The notes beneath the pieces were generated by a model. It made no database searches. It was given only the letters and a program-made list of their open reading frames with translations, and had not been told where the DNA came from. Below, one piece after another: positions 11,875 to 20,025 of a stretch of DNA of 33,649 bases. Origin of the DNA: a virus; IMG/VR virus record IMGVR_UViG_3300046536_000190, positions 1 through 33,649 of that record; one strand, written 5' to 3'. The number at the start of each line of letters is the position of its first letter. Within the stretch, counting starts at the first letter, position 1. A program made the translations under genes and the position numbers.

Positions 11875-13647
11875 ATGGCAGGCATTCGCGAGATGGTAAA
11901 AACTGTGCTGGGTTCGCTCGTGGACAACGGGCGCACCGGTGCACAGCAGCGCCTCGCGAAGCACGAGGCCGAGAAGCAGCGGAAGGAACCCACCTCGACG
12001 TCGGTGAAGATCGGCGCGCGGCGCGTCCCTACTGTCGCCATCACCGCGCGCGACGGCTCCGTCTCGTACGAAGTCCTCGGCCCGGCCACGCCGGCGGCCG
12101 GCAGCAGCACTGCGGATCTGCCCGACGTCGCCGACCCGAAGATCAAGGGCAAGGGCGGCGTCACGACGCCGACGATGTTCACGATCGCCAAGCCGGCGAC
12201 CACCGCGCAGATGGTCGACACCGACCGCGGCACGGCGAACCTCGACCTCACGACGTTCCGCACCACGGGCACGACCAAGTCGACCATCCAGGTATTCTCG
12301 AAGGTCAACCCGGAGCTGGCCGCTGCGGTCGACGCGTACATCCGCCTCGCGCTCACCAACCCGACGGTCATTGCCTATGACCGCACCTCGGGCTCAGTGG
12401 ACCCGCAGGGATCGGCGGTCATCCAGCAGTGGCTCCGCCAGAACGACATGATCGGCCAGTACGATCAGGGGTACAACCCGAACTACTCGCTGCGCGCCCT
12501 GTGCGAGATGTGGGCGCTGGAGCTGCGTCAGTTCGGCTCAGCCTGCGGCGAGGTCGTGATGGATCAGGCGCGCGTGCCGTCGCGTATCCAGCCCGTCGGA
12601 TCGCGGGACATCAAGTGGTTTCCGTCGAACAACGCGCGATGGGCAATCCCGAATCAGCAGGTGGGCGGTCAGTACGTGCCGCTTGACTTCCCCGCGTTCT
12701 TCTACGTCTCGCTCGACCAGTCGCTCTACACGGCGTACTCGGAGTCTCCGATGGAGCCAGCGTTGCAGGCCACCCTTTTCGGCCTCCAGCTGCTGAATGA
12801 CATTCGCCGCGTGATCCGCATCAATCTGCACCCGCGCACGGTCATCACCGTGAAGACCGAGGAGCTGCAGGGGCTGATCCCGCCAGAGGCCCAACAGGAC
12901 TCCGAAAAGCTGCTGGCGTTCTATAACGGCTTCGTCGACCAGATCGCATCGTCGATCGACGGGCTGGAGCCGGAAGACGCGCTCGTGGTGCTCGACTCGA
13001 TGGAGGTCGACATTCTCGACCGGGGCAACTCGTCGCTGTCGGCCGAGTACGACCAGCTGTCCACGATGGCCGACTCGAAGGTCTCATCGGGCGCGAAGGT
13101 GTTGCCGGGCATCATTGGGCGCGGCAACAACGCGAGCAATACGTCGGTCGAGTCGATGATCTTCATCCGCCAAGTGGAGGGCTCGACGCAGAAGCCGCTG
13201 AACGAGCTGCTCTCGCGCATGCTCACGCTGATCCTGCGCATGCTCGGCAGCGACTCGGTGGTGGAGTTCAAGCTCTCGCCGATCAACCTTCGACCGGAGA
13301 TCGAGCTGGAGGCGTTCATGAACCAGCGTCAGGCGCGGATCATGGAGCTGCTCTCGCTGGGGGTCATCTCCGACGAACAGGCATCGATCGCCCTCACCGG
13401 GCAGCTGCCGGCAGGCGACTACACGCCGCTCTCAGGCACGCGCTTCTATGAGCCGACCACGGTCGCCACCGCGGCGACGAACCCGTACTCGGGCACGAGC
13501 GCGGGCGGTTCGCCGGGCCAGGACGGCGGCGGAGGCAGCCAGAGCGAACAGCTGCAGAACACACCCAAGTCGGGCAAGACCGGCGCACAACCGACGTCGG
13601 GGAAAGCCGGCGCGAAACCTAAACAGACATCAAAGGCAAAACCATGA
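11875..13647 (+). CDS. Portal protein, 590 aa
   Basis: The portal is the dodecameric ring at one capsid vertex through which DNA enters. The call rests on place and shape: it lies between the terminase and the S49 head protease, has portal size, and shows a central alpha/beta body (ALCEMWALELRQFGSACGEV, KWFPSNNARWAIP), a long helical stretch about residues 310-400 and the FKLSPINLRPEIELEAFMNQ segment typical of clip/stem helices. The last 70 residues are Gly/Ser/Lys-rich and probably disordered. The first 110 residues are an extra basic extension. The frame starts at a GTG (11866), but the ATG at 11875 is preferred, preceded by GGGGTGAGG. The stop overlaps the protease ATG. Confidence 0.85.
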   Translation: MAGIREMVKTVLGSLVDNGRTGAQQRLAKHEAEKQRKEPTSTSVKIGARRVPTVAITARDGSVSYEVLGPATPAAGSSTADLPDVADPKIKGKGGVTTPTMFTIAKPATTAQMVDTDRGTANLDLTTFRTTGTTKSTIQVFSKVNPELAAAVDAYIRLALTNPTVIAYDRTSGSVDPQGSAVIQQWLRQNDMIGQYDQGYNPNYSLRALCEMWALELRQFGSACGEVVMDQARVPSRIQPVGSRDIKWFPSNNARWAIPNQQVGGQYVPLDFPAFFYVSLDQSLYTAYSESPMEPALQATLFGLQLLNDIRRVIRINLHPRTVITVKTEELQGLIPPEAQQDSEKLLAFYNGFVDQIASSIDGLEPEDALVVLDSMEVDILDRGNSSLSAEYDQLSTMADSKVSSGAKVLPGIIGRGNNASNTSVESMIFIRQVEGSTQKPLNELLSRMLTLILRMLGSDSVVEFKLSPINLRPEIELEAFMNQRQARIMELLSLGVISDEQASIALTGQLPAGDYTPLSGTRFYEPTTVATAATNPYSGTSAGGSPGQDGGGGSQSEQLQNTPKSGKTGAQPTSGKAGAKPKQTSKAKP

Positions 13648-14645
13648 ACCTCCTTCAGCTACTCGGCGGTCAGATGCTGTGGGCAGGCAACGGCGACTCG
13701 CTCGCGTCCATCCTGCTCGCGGTGATCTCGGATGAGTACAAGGTGGCGCGCGAGGAGGCAGATGCCGACCGTCGCGAGTTTCTCGCCGCGCGCGCCTCGC
13801 TCGCTGAGCGGCGTGAGCTGGCGTTCAAGCAGGTGGCCGCGGCCAGCACGACGTTTCGCATCGACATGGGCGACGAAGGTGATGCCGCGGAGGAGGAGCG
13901 TAAGCACTTCAGCTCGGCACCGCTGTCTGTCGACTCGAACGGCGTCGGCGTGATCTCGATCAATGGCGGCCTGGTGAACAGCGACAAGTACTACCTGAAG
14001 TACATGGGCATGGTCGGCTACCCGCACATCCAGGACTCGCTGGTCGAGGCGTACAAGCGCCCCGACGTAAAGAGCGTAGTGCTGCAGATCAAGTCGCCGG
14101 GCGGCGCCGTCTCGGGCGTGAAAGAGACGGGCGACGCAATCCGCGCGCTGAACACCTTCAAGCCGGTCTCCACGCACGCCGACGGCATCATGGCGTCGGG
14201 TGGCTACTGGCTCGGCTCGCAGACGGGAGATGTCATGGCCGCCCCGATGAGCCAGCTCGGCTCCATCGGCGTGATCATGACGCACATGGAATACAGCAAG
14301 ATGCTGGAGGCCGCAGGCATCACCGCGACGGTGATGCGCAAGGGCGAGTACAAGGCGCTGATGTCGCCCCATGAACCGCTCTCGGAGAAAGCCAAAGCTC
14401 AGGCCCACGCTGATATGGACCACATCTACGAAGCCTTCACCGGCGACGTCGCGCGCGGTATGAACGTGTCGCAGGACAAGGTCAAAAACAGCTGGGGCGA
14501 AGGCAAAGTGTTCTGGACCGATGAGGCAGTCTCACTCGGAATGGCAAATTCTTCAGGATCTCTAACTGATGCTGTTGCAAAATCGCAGCAAAACGCCGAG
14601 AATCGCGCCAAACAGACGAATGGCGTATTTCGCCTACCCTCTTAA
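13644..14645 (+). CDS. S49-family head maturation protease (lambda gpC-like), 333 aa
   Basis: Phage S49 proteases cleave scaffold and head proteins during prohead maturation. The conserved elements are all present: SINGGLVNS (about 105-113), the KSPGGAVSG oxyanion region, the catalytic serine in MASGGYW (S185), GSIGVIMTH, and the lysine in KGEYKAL (K237). The Ser-Lys distance of 52 residues matches that in bacterial SppA-type enzymes (S147/K199 of the Bacillus protein, from memory). The N-terminal 90 residues form charged helices. The start overlaps the portal stop (ATGA). The final 30 codons are less GC-rich than the rest. In lambda the scaffold is nested in the 3' part of this gene; here a separate Ala-rich gene follows instead. 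Confidence 0.93.
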   Translation: MNLLQLLGGQMLWAGNGDSLASILLAVISDEYKVAREEADADRREFLAARASLAERRELAFKQVAAASTTFRIDMGDEGDAAEEERKHFSSAPLSVDSNGVGVISINGGLVNSDKYYLKYMGMVGYPHIQDSLVEAYKRPDVKSVVLQIKSPGGAVSGVKETGDAIRALNTFKPVSTHADGIMASGGYWLGSQTGDVMAAPMSQLGSIGVIMTHMEYSKMLEAAGITATVMRKGEYKALMSPHEPLSEKAKAQAHADMDHIYEAFTGDVARGMNVSQDKVKNSWGEGKVFWTDEAVSLGMANSSGSLTDAVAKSQQNAENRAKQTNGVFRLPS

Positions 14646-14657
14646 AGGACATTTGAA

Positions 14658-15275
14658 ATGAGCATCCAGGATCTGATGGCAGCGGCGGCAAAAGCGCAGG
14701 CTGCGAAGACCGAAGCCGCTGCCGCAGCTTCTGGTGTGGCGAAGACAGAAATCGCCGCTGCGGCAGAAGCCGCAGCGGGCGGAGCAGGTGAAGGCGCAAC
14801 GCAGACCACGCAGGCAGCTGCGGCAGGCGCAGGCGCAGCCGGTGATGGCGACGCTGCAGCGGCAGCATCGAGCGCAGCGGCAGCATCGAGCGCAGCGGCC
14901 GTGCCGGATCTGTCGGCCCTCGTCACCAAGGTCACGGAGCTGTCCATCTCGAACGCACGCCTGCAGACCGAACGTGATTCGTACCTCGCCTCGTGCGCGG
15001 CAATGATCACGGTCGTGTCCGACTCGCTCGACCGCATGAGCATCGCGCTCGGCGGCGGCAAGATCGACGTGGCGAAGATGACGCCGGAAACGCTCGTCGC
15101 ACAACACGCTACGACCGCAGCCACGTTCGCCGCGAAGTTCCCCGTCGGCGGCGTCGCCGCGGTGTCCTCGGCAGAAGAAGCAAGTCAGGAAGCGCAGGTG
15201 CGTGATCGCGAAGCTCTCGCGCTGCACACCATGCGTGTCGCAGCAGCTGCGGGCGGCACCGCTGCGAAGAAGTAA
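14658..15275 (+). CDS. Ala-rich protein, candidate capsid scaffold, 205 aa
   Basis: Nearly half of the residues are alanine. Residues 1-90 are low-complexity (AAAASGVAKTEIAAAAEAAA). Residues 93-120 form a likely coiled coil (LVTKVTELSISNARLQTERD), followed by a helical C-terminal part. The order protease, this gene, decoration, major capsid equals the lambda order C, Nu3, D, E, and scaffolds are typically helical, coiled-coil and of low complexity. I infer a scaffold role from that; no sequence motif proves it. The DNA holds an 18-bp tandem duplication (14862-14879, 14880-14897) inside the low-complexity part. The ribosome site AAAGGA is 8 bp before the ATG. Confidence 0.6.
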   Translation: MSIQDLMAAAAKAQAAKTEAAAAASGVAKTEIAAAAEAAAGGAGEGATQTTQAAAAGAGAAGDGDAAAAASSAAAASSAAAVPDLSALVTKVTELSISNARLQTERDSYLASCAAMITVVSDSLDRMSIALGGGKIDVAKMTPETLVAQHATTAATFAAKFPVGGVAAVSSAEEASQEAQVRDREALALHTMRVAAAAGGTAAKK

Positions 15276-15340
15276 GGCTTTGCCCGGAAACGCAAGATAA
15301 CGCCCTTGGGCGAAACCGAAATCTTCAGGAGTCCTGAAAA

Positions 15341-15829
15341 ATGAAAAAAGTCATCCTCTCGGAAACGTCCAGCGACCAGACGGAAAACGTCATCACGGTC
15401 ATGCTCGGTACGGCCGGCAATCCGCTGACGGACGCTGACCGCGGCAAGCCGGTGAAGCTGGTTGGCGACGCGCAGTTCGACATCTGCTCCGCCGGTGACC
15501 AGATCGAGGGTTATGTCTCGTCGATCTCGAACTTCACCGCCAACGGCCTGACGGTTGGCGCGGTGCGCTACATCGAGCCGGGCAACAAGAAGGAAGCGAT
15601 GATCGCGGCCGCAGGCTGGGCAATCGGCAATTACGTGCTGGCAGATGCGCAGGCTGCTCGCGGCACGTACAACGACGTGAACCAGTTTCCGCGCCCGAAG
15701 GTCAAGCTGACCGCCGACCAGGCCGCGGCAACGATTGCAGCACTCGGCTTCCGCCTGCGGATCGTCGGCGTGTTGCCTGGCTACAACGTCGGCGACGCGA
15801 ATGCTGTTGTCGTGGTGATGCGCGCCTAA
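15341..15829 (+). CDS. Probable head decoration (capsid cement) protein, 162 aa
   Basis: The gene directly precedes the major capsid gene, as decoration genes do in lambda-like phages. The protein is largely beta: LTDADRGKPVKLVGDAQFDI, GDQIEGYVSSISNFTANGLT and a C-terminal GFRLRIVGVLPGYNVG. The stretch GKPVKLVGDxQFDxCxxGDxIEG resembles small proteins encoded next to the major capsid gene in many siphophages and podophages. It is longer than lambda gpD (110 aa) and not obviously homologous. The ribosome site AGGAG lies inside an inverted repeat (TTCAG-GAGTC-CTGAA, 15324-15338), which could tune translation. Confidence 0.65.
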   Translation: MKKVILSETSSDQTENVITVMLGTAGNPLTDADRGKPVKLVGDAQFDICSAGDQIEGYVSSISNFTANGLTVGAVRYIEPGNKKEAMIAAAGWAIGNYVLADAQAARGTYNDVNQFPRPKVKLTADQAAATIAALGFRLRIVGVLPGYNVGDANAVVVVMRA

Positions 15830-15872
15830 GCCCGCGCAGCGTCTATTAAAATCCTTTAAGGGGAAACACAAA

Positions 15873-17063
15873 ATGAAGGTTGCCTTTCTCGACGCAGCGG
15901 GCGCTAACCAGCAAGCCACGTTGCCGCTGAACCTGTACCAGCTCGCGCACGAATCGAACATGACCGTCGACGCGTATCTGGCGAACAAGTACAAGACCGA
16001 CCCGTGCAAATACGGCTCGACGATGAACCAGATGTTCGCCTCCGCCGGCCTGTTCTTCTCGGAAGACAAGACGCTGGGCCTGAAGAAGACCAGCGTCGCC
16101 GAGGCTGTGAACGGCTCGTGCGACACGCAGTTCAATGTCGCGGGCTCCGCAAACACGGCTGACGCTGTACCGGCGTCGCGTATTCTGTTCCCGGCTGCGC
16201 TGCTGCAAATGGTCGAAAGCCAGCTGTACGGCAACCGCCAGAGCGAAGTCGCGCTGTTCGACACGTTCGTGTCCGACAAGCAGACGGTGACGAACTCGCG
16301 CTACTGGTGGCCGGTGCTGGACTACACGCGCCCGTCGCAGGCGACCAGCTCGCGCATCTCGCAGCTCGCCGAGCCGAACCTGATGATGACCCTGACGGCA
16401 TCGGACAAGACGGGCTCGATTCCGACGTTCTCGCTGGGTCTGGTCATCTCGGACGAAGCGATGCAGCAAAACACCCTCGACTTCGTCGCGCTGTCGATGA
16501 CGCGTCAGGCTGAGATCGAAGCGGCTTCCCGCATGGACGAATGCGTGCAGGCGATGATCAACGGCGACGTGGACATCGGTCAGGCGGCGCTGCCGACCAA
16601 CAAGGTCTCGGCGTATGACCCGTCGATCACCACGGACAGCACGATCACGCATCTGGCATGGCTGCAGTGGCTCTCGTCCAAGCGTCGTATCCGCCAGATC
16701 AACGTCTGCTTGATGACCCTCGCAACGTTCATCAAGGTTGAAAACCGCACCGGCCGCCCGACCAAGCTGGAAGACGCTTCGGAGCAACCGTTCGAACAGC
16801 GTCCGGACATCATCCCGTCGCTGCTGAACCTGTCGCTGGCTGGCGTCAAGGTCATGATTTTCGACAACAACGTCATCCCGGATGACGTGATCGTCGGCTT
16901 CGACACGCGCTACGCGATGCGCAAGGTCACCAACGCGCAAGCCGAGTACTCGGCGATCGAGCGGATGGTGCTGCAGAAGGGCAACAGCATGCGCTGGGAC
17001 TGGGGCTACACGATCCACCGCCTGTATGACCAGGCGTGGGACGTCCTGTCGCTGACGCACTAA
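15873..17063 (+). CDS. Major capsid protein, 396 aa
   Basis: This is the main shell protein, expected to have the HK97 fold. Support comes from its size, its position after the protease and decoration genes and before the joining genes, and features common to such proteins: an N-terminal region without signal peptide, a central segment around FPAALLQMVESQLYGN, a long alpha helix (DFVALSMTRQAEIEAASRMD), and a strand-rich C-terminal half (GVKVMIFDNNVIPDDVIVGF, NSMRWDWGYTIHRLYDQAWD). I could not match it to a specific family from motifs. The ribosome site AAGGGG lies 9 bp upstream, suitable for strong translation. A hairpin pair follows the stop. Confidence 0.82.
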   Translation: MKVAFLDAAGANQQATLPLNLYQLAHESNMTVDAYLANKYKTDPCKYGSTMNQMFASAGLFFSEDKTLGLKKTSVAEAVNGSCDTQFNVAGSANTADAVPASRILFPAALLQMVESQLYGNRQSEVALFDTFVSDKQTVTNSRYWWPVLDYTRPSQATSSRISQLAEPNLMMTLTASDKTGSIPTFSLGLVISDEAMQQNTLDFVALSMTRQAEIEAASRMDECVQAMINGDVDIGQAALPTNKVSAYDPSITTDSTITHLAWLQWLSSKRRIRQINVCLMTLATFIKVENRTGRPTKLEDASEQPFEQRPDIIPSLLNLSLAGVKVMIFDNNVIPDDVIVGFDTRYAMRKVTNAQAEYSAIERMVLQKGNSMRWDWGYTIHRLYDQAWDVLSLTH

Positions 17064-17108
17064 GCGACTTAGCCGGCCGGGGCTCCCGGCTGTGCAAGCC
17101 TTTAGAAC

Positions 17109-17139
17109 GGGCCGGTTGGGAGATCCTGGCCGGCCCGCT
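17109..17139 (+). terminator. Terminator-like hairpin after the major capsid gene
   Basis: GGGCCGG (17109-17115) pairs with CCGGCCC (17130-17136), followed by GCTTTA, a poor T-tract. A second small hairpin AGCCGG/CCGGCT lies just upstream (about 17071-17091). Together they may reduce read-through or stabilise the capsid mRNA 3' end. Confidence 0.4.
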
Positions 17140-17164
17140 TTACATCCAACACCGGAAAGACGAC

Positions 17165-17650
17165 ATGGCAAAGCTAATCTCTGGCGCCTACATGGAAGCG
17201 ATCAAGGCGCGTGTCACGGCACTCGAAGACCATCTCGGCAAGGACGCCGAGATCAAGAACCTGGTGGGCTCACTGCGCCACCCGTTCACCAACACCTGGT
17301 TCGAGCTGAACAAGCTCACGCCGCACGTGTTCGACGGCTTCCTGCGCGGTCAGGTGGTCGCGGGCCGCGTGATCGCCTTCATCGAAGGCAAGCAGATCGG
17401 ACGTGAGCTGCCCGAGATCAAGACATCGCCGGAAGGCAGCGGAGTTGATCGTACCGGTCCTACAGCGCTCGTCGAGCCGCTGATTCCGCAACCGGAAGCG
17501 CCGGTCGAGCCGCAACCGGAAGCGCCGGTCGAGCCGCAACCGGAAGCGCCGGTCGAACAGCCGGTCGAGCCTGTGGCTGAGCAACCCGCTGAGCAACCCG
17601 CTGCGCCGGCCGCGGTCAAGTCCTCGATCCTGAAGAAGCCGGCCGCTTAA
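17165..17650 (+). CDS. Head-gene-region protein with a Pro/Glu repeat tail, 161 aa
   Basis: The longer frame from 17036 overlaps the capsid gene; ATG 17165 (MAKLISGAYMEAIKARV) is the likely start. Residues 1-85 form a folded, partly helical domain (FTNTWFELNKLTPHVFDGFL, GRVIAFIEGKQIG). From about 107 the chain is a flexible Pro/Glu/Gln repeat: three copies of PQPEAPVE, then related words ending in a basic KSSILKKPAA. It occupies the slot of lambda FI, which lies between the capsid gene and the joining genes; FI helps dock terminase on proheads. That shared role is inferred from position only. Confidence 0.55.
   Translation: MAKLISGAYMEAIKARVTALEDHLGKDAEIKNLVGSLRHPFTNTWFELNKLTPHVFDGFLRGQVVAGRVIAFIEGKQIGRELPEIKTSPEGSGVDRTGPTALVEPLIPQPEAPVEPQPEAPVEPQPEAPVEQPVEPVAEQPAEQPAAPAAVKSSILKKPAA
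17486..17557 (+). repeat. Three tandem 24-bp coding repeats (PQPEAPVE)
   Basis: The units at 17486, 17510 and 17534 are near-identical at DNA level, so copy number probably changes by slippage. Confidence 0.85.
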
Positions 17651-17663
17651 GGAGCCCCTGACG

Positions 17664-18167
17664 ATGCCCACCATCGAGAAGCTCTCTGACGTCGTCACGG
17701 ATGACGAGCTGCGCGCGATGCTGGGCGTCGCAGTGAAGGAGATGAAGAACGGAACCACGGAGCTGCCGGTGTATCTCCGGTCGGTCAAGATCCAGTCGGA
17801 TCGCACGGATAAGCGCGCGTGGAAACTCTACGCCGCGCTGGGCGCCGACCGGACTGCGTACTCCGAGGACGAGGAAGCGTTCAGCGACCTGTACCTCACG
17901 TTCCTCGCGTGGAGCACCGCGCGCGTGGTCGCCATCGCGCTGCCGCAGTTCTCCCCACAGGAGGTCGGCGACGGCAAGGCGCTAATGCAGCGTAATGACG
18001 ACGCGAGCGTGACCACCATCTCGAACATCGACAAGCAGATCGGCGAGATCGTGCCGCTGCTCGTCGCAGCGATCGACGTATTGCAGCCCGCTCAGGCCAC
18101 CCCGGTGACGACTGCATTCAGTGTCGCCACGTTCGGTGCGACTGGCGACCCCGTAACCGGGACATAG
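17664..18167 (+). CDS. Probable head-tail connector protein, 167 aa
   Basis: It is predicted mostly helical (VTDDELRAMLGVAVKEMKNG, DLYLTFLAWSTARVVAIAL, DKQIGEIVPLLVAAIDVL) with a short Thr-rich C-terminus. Adaptor proteins that sit under the portal are small and helical and are encoded just after the capsid gene, so the position fits. No family motif is certain. AAGGAG (about 17649-17654) precedes the ATG, and the next gene begins two bases after its stop. Confidence 0.5.
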   Translation: MPTIEKLSDVVTDDELRAMLGVAVKEMKNGTTELPVYLRSVKIQSDRTDKRAWKLYAALGADRTAYSEDEEAFSDLYLTFLAWSTARVVAIALPQFSPQEVGDGKALMQRNDDASVTTISNIDKQIGEIVPLLVAAIDVLQPAQATPVTTAFSVATFGATGDPVTGT

Positions 18168-18169
18168 AC

Positions 18170-19015
18170 ATGGATCTGATCGATTGCGCGAGCTTCTTCG
18201 ACGATACCAGCGTGACCGCGCCGGGGTCGTCTGTCGAGCTGTTCGTAGGCCAGCTGGAGCTGTTCGACAACCAGATGCGCGACGGTCTGCAGACCGAGCG
18301 CCGCATCCTGTCATACGACCCGAGGCAGGTGTTCACGCTGCCCGCCGACGGCATCGTGAGCTTCGCCGGTCGCAACTGGGCGCTTGGCCTCACCTCCCCC
18401 GACACATTCCAGTCGGACAACATCCGCGCCGCGTACGTCGCGCATATGCTCGACTCGCAGATCACGCTCGGCAGCGCGGGAGACTTCCTCGCCGGCGCGC
18501 CGCGCGCGCCCGTGTGGGCCGGTGTGGTGTGGACGAAAGACTCCAAGGATGGCAACGGCACCGAGGAGGTCTGGTCGCAGGTCACGCTCTACACAGGCAG
18601 CGGCGTGCAGGCGGATGACGGCGAGTTCGCGCTCGCGCAGGGCAAGATGTGGCGCATCCGGAGCGCCCACTTCGTCGCGTCGGGGGTCACGGCGCTGGAT
18701 GCCATCGAGCTGCCCAGCGACACGAGCAAGACCATTCAGTGGGTCTCCGCGGCCGGTTACGACAAGATCAAGCAGAAGCCGGTGCCGGGCGCCACGGTCG
18801 ACGTCCCTGCCCTCGTCATGCGCTTCTATCACGACTACCGGCTGGTCACGCAGGCCGCGATCACGCCGAAGGACGGCGACCTCGTCGCGCGCGTGCAGCA
18901 GAGCGCAGGCGAGATCAGGGCAGGCGACGCGGCAACGGTCGACGGTGTCAGCTACTCGGTGGTGTCGGTACGCACGTTCGCGGACGGCACCTACTGGCTG
19001 CACCTGGCGGTCTGA
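18170..19015 (+). CDS. Probable head-tail joining or tail-associated protein, 281 aa
   Basis: Strand-rich throughout, with FTLPADGIVSFAGRNWALGL near residue 60, a stretch VWTKDSKDGNGTEEVWSQVT and a terminal region (GDAATVDGVSYSVVSVRTFA) that looks like the small beta barrel seen in head-closure proteins of the lambda FII / HK97 gp6-gp7 type, where GDxVTVDGxxYxVxxV is a recurring theme. A head-completion role is therefore reasonable for the C-terminal part; the N-terminal 180 residues are unassigned. Its stop is one base before the GTG of the next gene. Confidence 0.55.
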   Translation: MDLIDCASFFDDTSVTAPGSSVELFVGQLELFDNQMRDGLQTERRILSYDPRQVFTLPADGIVSFAGRNWALGLTSPDTFQSDNIRAAYVAHMLDSQITLGSAGDFLAGAPRAPVWAGVVWTKDSKDGNGTEEVWSQVTLYTGSGVQADDGEFALAQGKMWRIRSAHFVASGVTALDAIELPSDTSKTIQWVSAAGYDKIKQKPVPGATVDVPALVMRFYHDYRLVTQAAITPKDGDLVARVQQSAGEIRAGDAATVDGVSYSVVSVRTFADGTYWLHLAV

Positions 19016-19016
19016 C

Positions 19017-19568
19017 GTGAAGATCACGAACCTCGGCCAGTTCAACGAGGCGTTCGAGGCCGCCGTGATGCGCGGCATCGAACAGGATGTCGTGCCCGTG
19101 TTCAAGGGCGTCGTGATGGAAGCCGCGCGCGCACTGGTGCTGGGCGACTTCAGATATGCGGGCACCCCGGAGTGGAGCGGCAACGCTGCGGCCAACTGGT
19201 GGCCGTCAGTCGAGCCCGGCGTGCAGCCCTTCATCGAGTTCTTTCAGGACGTGCCGCGCCCCGGCGACAAGGACTTCACCACGGACTTCAAACCCCCGTA
19301 CAGCGCCGCGGCGCCGCGCCCCGAGGCGATCGAGATGTCGCTCGCGCGCGTGGCCGCCTTCCTGAAAGAGCTGCCCCCGATCCCGACGAAGGTCTACATC
19401 CAGAACACCGCGCCGTACCTGCAGGAGTACCAGCCGTACGGTGACGGCAAGGTATTCCGGCTGGAGAACCTCTACCCGCTGTCCGCGATGCGCGCGGCGG
19501 TCTTTATGAATGAGCGCGTGGCGACTGCCTCTGCGCAGCAGCTCGACGCGTGGAAGAAAGGATTCTGA
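19017..19568 (+). CDS. Minor tail protein gpZ-like (tail completion), 183 aa
   Basis: A much longer frame exists from 18384, but its first part is the shadow of the upstream gene; GTG 19017, one base after that gene's stop, is the start. The protein opens with an N-terminal helix block (FNEAFEAAVMRGIEQDVVPV) and has the segment VYIQNTAPYLQEYQPYGDGK (about 123-142), which resembles the NxxPYxxxxExG core of lambda gpZ and HK97 gp10-type tail completion proteins. It lies just before the gpU-like gene, exactly as Z-U in lambda. Stop and next ATG share one base (TGATG). Confidence 0.7.
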   Translation: MKITNLGQFNEAFEAAVMRGIEQDVVPVFKGVVMEAARALVLGDFRYAGTPEWSGNAAANWWPSVEPGVQPFIEFFQDVPRPGDKDFTTDFKPPYSAAAPRPEAIEMSLARVAAFLKELPPIPTKVYIQNTAPYLQEYQPYGDGKVFRLENLYPLSAMRAAVFMNERVATASAQQLDAWKKGF

Positions 19569-19972
19569 TGAGCCGCCAACTGATTATCGAGACGCTCAAC
19601 GCTGCGGTCTACGCGGCGCTCGACGGGCTGCCAGTCGATACGTTCAGCGAGAACGGCCCGCAGCCTGATTTCGCGAACCAGTCGCGCGCGTTCACGCTGC
19701 ACGAGATCGCGATCGACGCGCGCAGCAAGGTGTCGCTAGGCCACGACGGCGTCAAGCGCTTTCGCGGCGCCATCCAGATCGGCGTGTTCGAGAAGCTGGG
19801 CGAAGGCACCTCGGTGACGACGCAGGTGTTCGATGCGCTCGACGTTGCGCTCGCAAATCGCAACATCAACGGGGTGGTGATGGGTGACTCGCGGATGTGG
19901 CCGGCGGCAAGGTTCGACCAGTGGAATCCTTCAGGACTCCAATATTTATTCACTTTTGACGAGACTGATTGA
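19568..19972 (+). CDS. Tail terminator protein, gpU-like, 134 aa
   Basis: gpU forms a ring that stops tail-tube growth and joins the head. This protein has the expected size and fold pattern: helix (LIIETLNAAVYAALDGLP), strands (RAFTLHEIAIDARSK, RFRGAIQIGVFEKLGEG), helix (TTQVFDALDVALANRN) and a closing strand (GLQYLFTFDETD). The start at 19568 overlaps the previous stop. Position between the gpZ-like gene and the tail tube gene equals lambda Z-U-V. Sequence identity to lambda gpU is not evident, so the call rests on order and secondary structure. Confidence 0.72.
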   Translation: MSRQLIIETLNAAVYAALDGLPVDTFSENGPQPDFANQSRAFTLHEIAIDARSKVSLGHDGVKRFRGAIQIGVFEKLGEGTSVTTQVFDALDVALANRNINGVVMGDSRMWPAARFDQWNPSGLQYLFTFDETD

Positions 19973-19997
19973 CCGTTTAACGTCAACCCGCGACAAT
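19969..19997 (+). promoter_or_regulatory. Putative internal promoter before the tail tube gene
   Basis: TTGACC (19969-19974), 17 bp, GACAAT (19992-19997). A small hairpin CCGCGA-CAA-TCGCGG (19988-20002) overlaps the -10 box. Confidence 0.4.
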
Positions 19998-20025
19998 CGC
20001 GGCAAACCTATATGGGAGCAGGACA

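Noticed and set aside
13659-14423. Minus-strand 254-codon frame, considered as a possible antisense gene in the protease region
   Set aside because: The plus strand has a complete S49 protease with the Ser-Lys pair; the minus frame shows no motif or start signal.
14862-14897. 18-bp tandem repeat considered as a regulatory element
   Set aside because: It lies inside the Ala-rich coding sequence and adds AASSAA in frame, so it is simple coding slippage.
15846-17171. 441-codon minus-strand frame opposite the major capsid gene
   Set aside because: Low-complexity, Arg/Val/Gln-rich translation with no ribosome site; it covers a well-placed capsid gene.
18384-19016. Long N-terminal extension of the gpZ-like gene
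   Set aside because: The extension is the +1 shadow of the 18170-19015 gene (Ser/Arg-rich translation). The GTG at 19017, one base after that stop, is the natural start.
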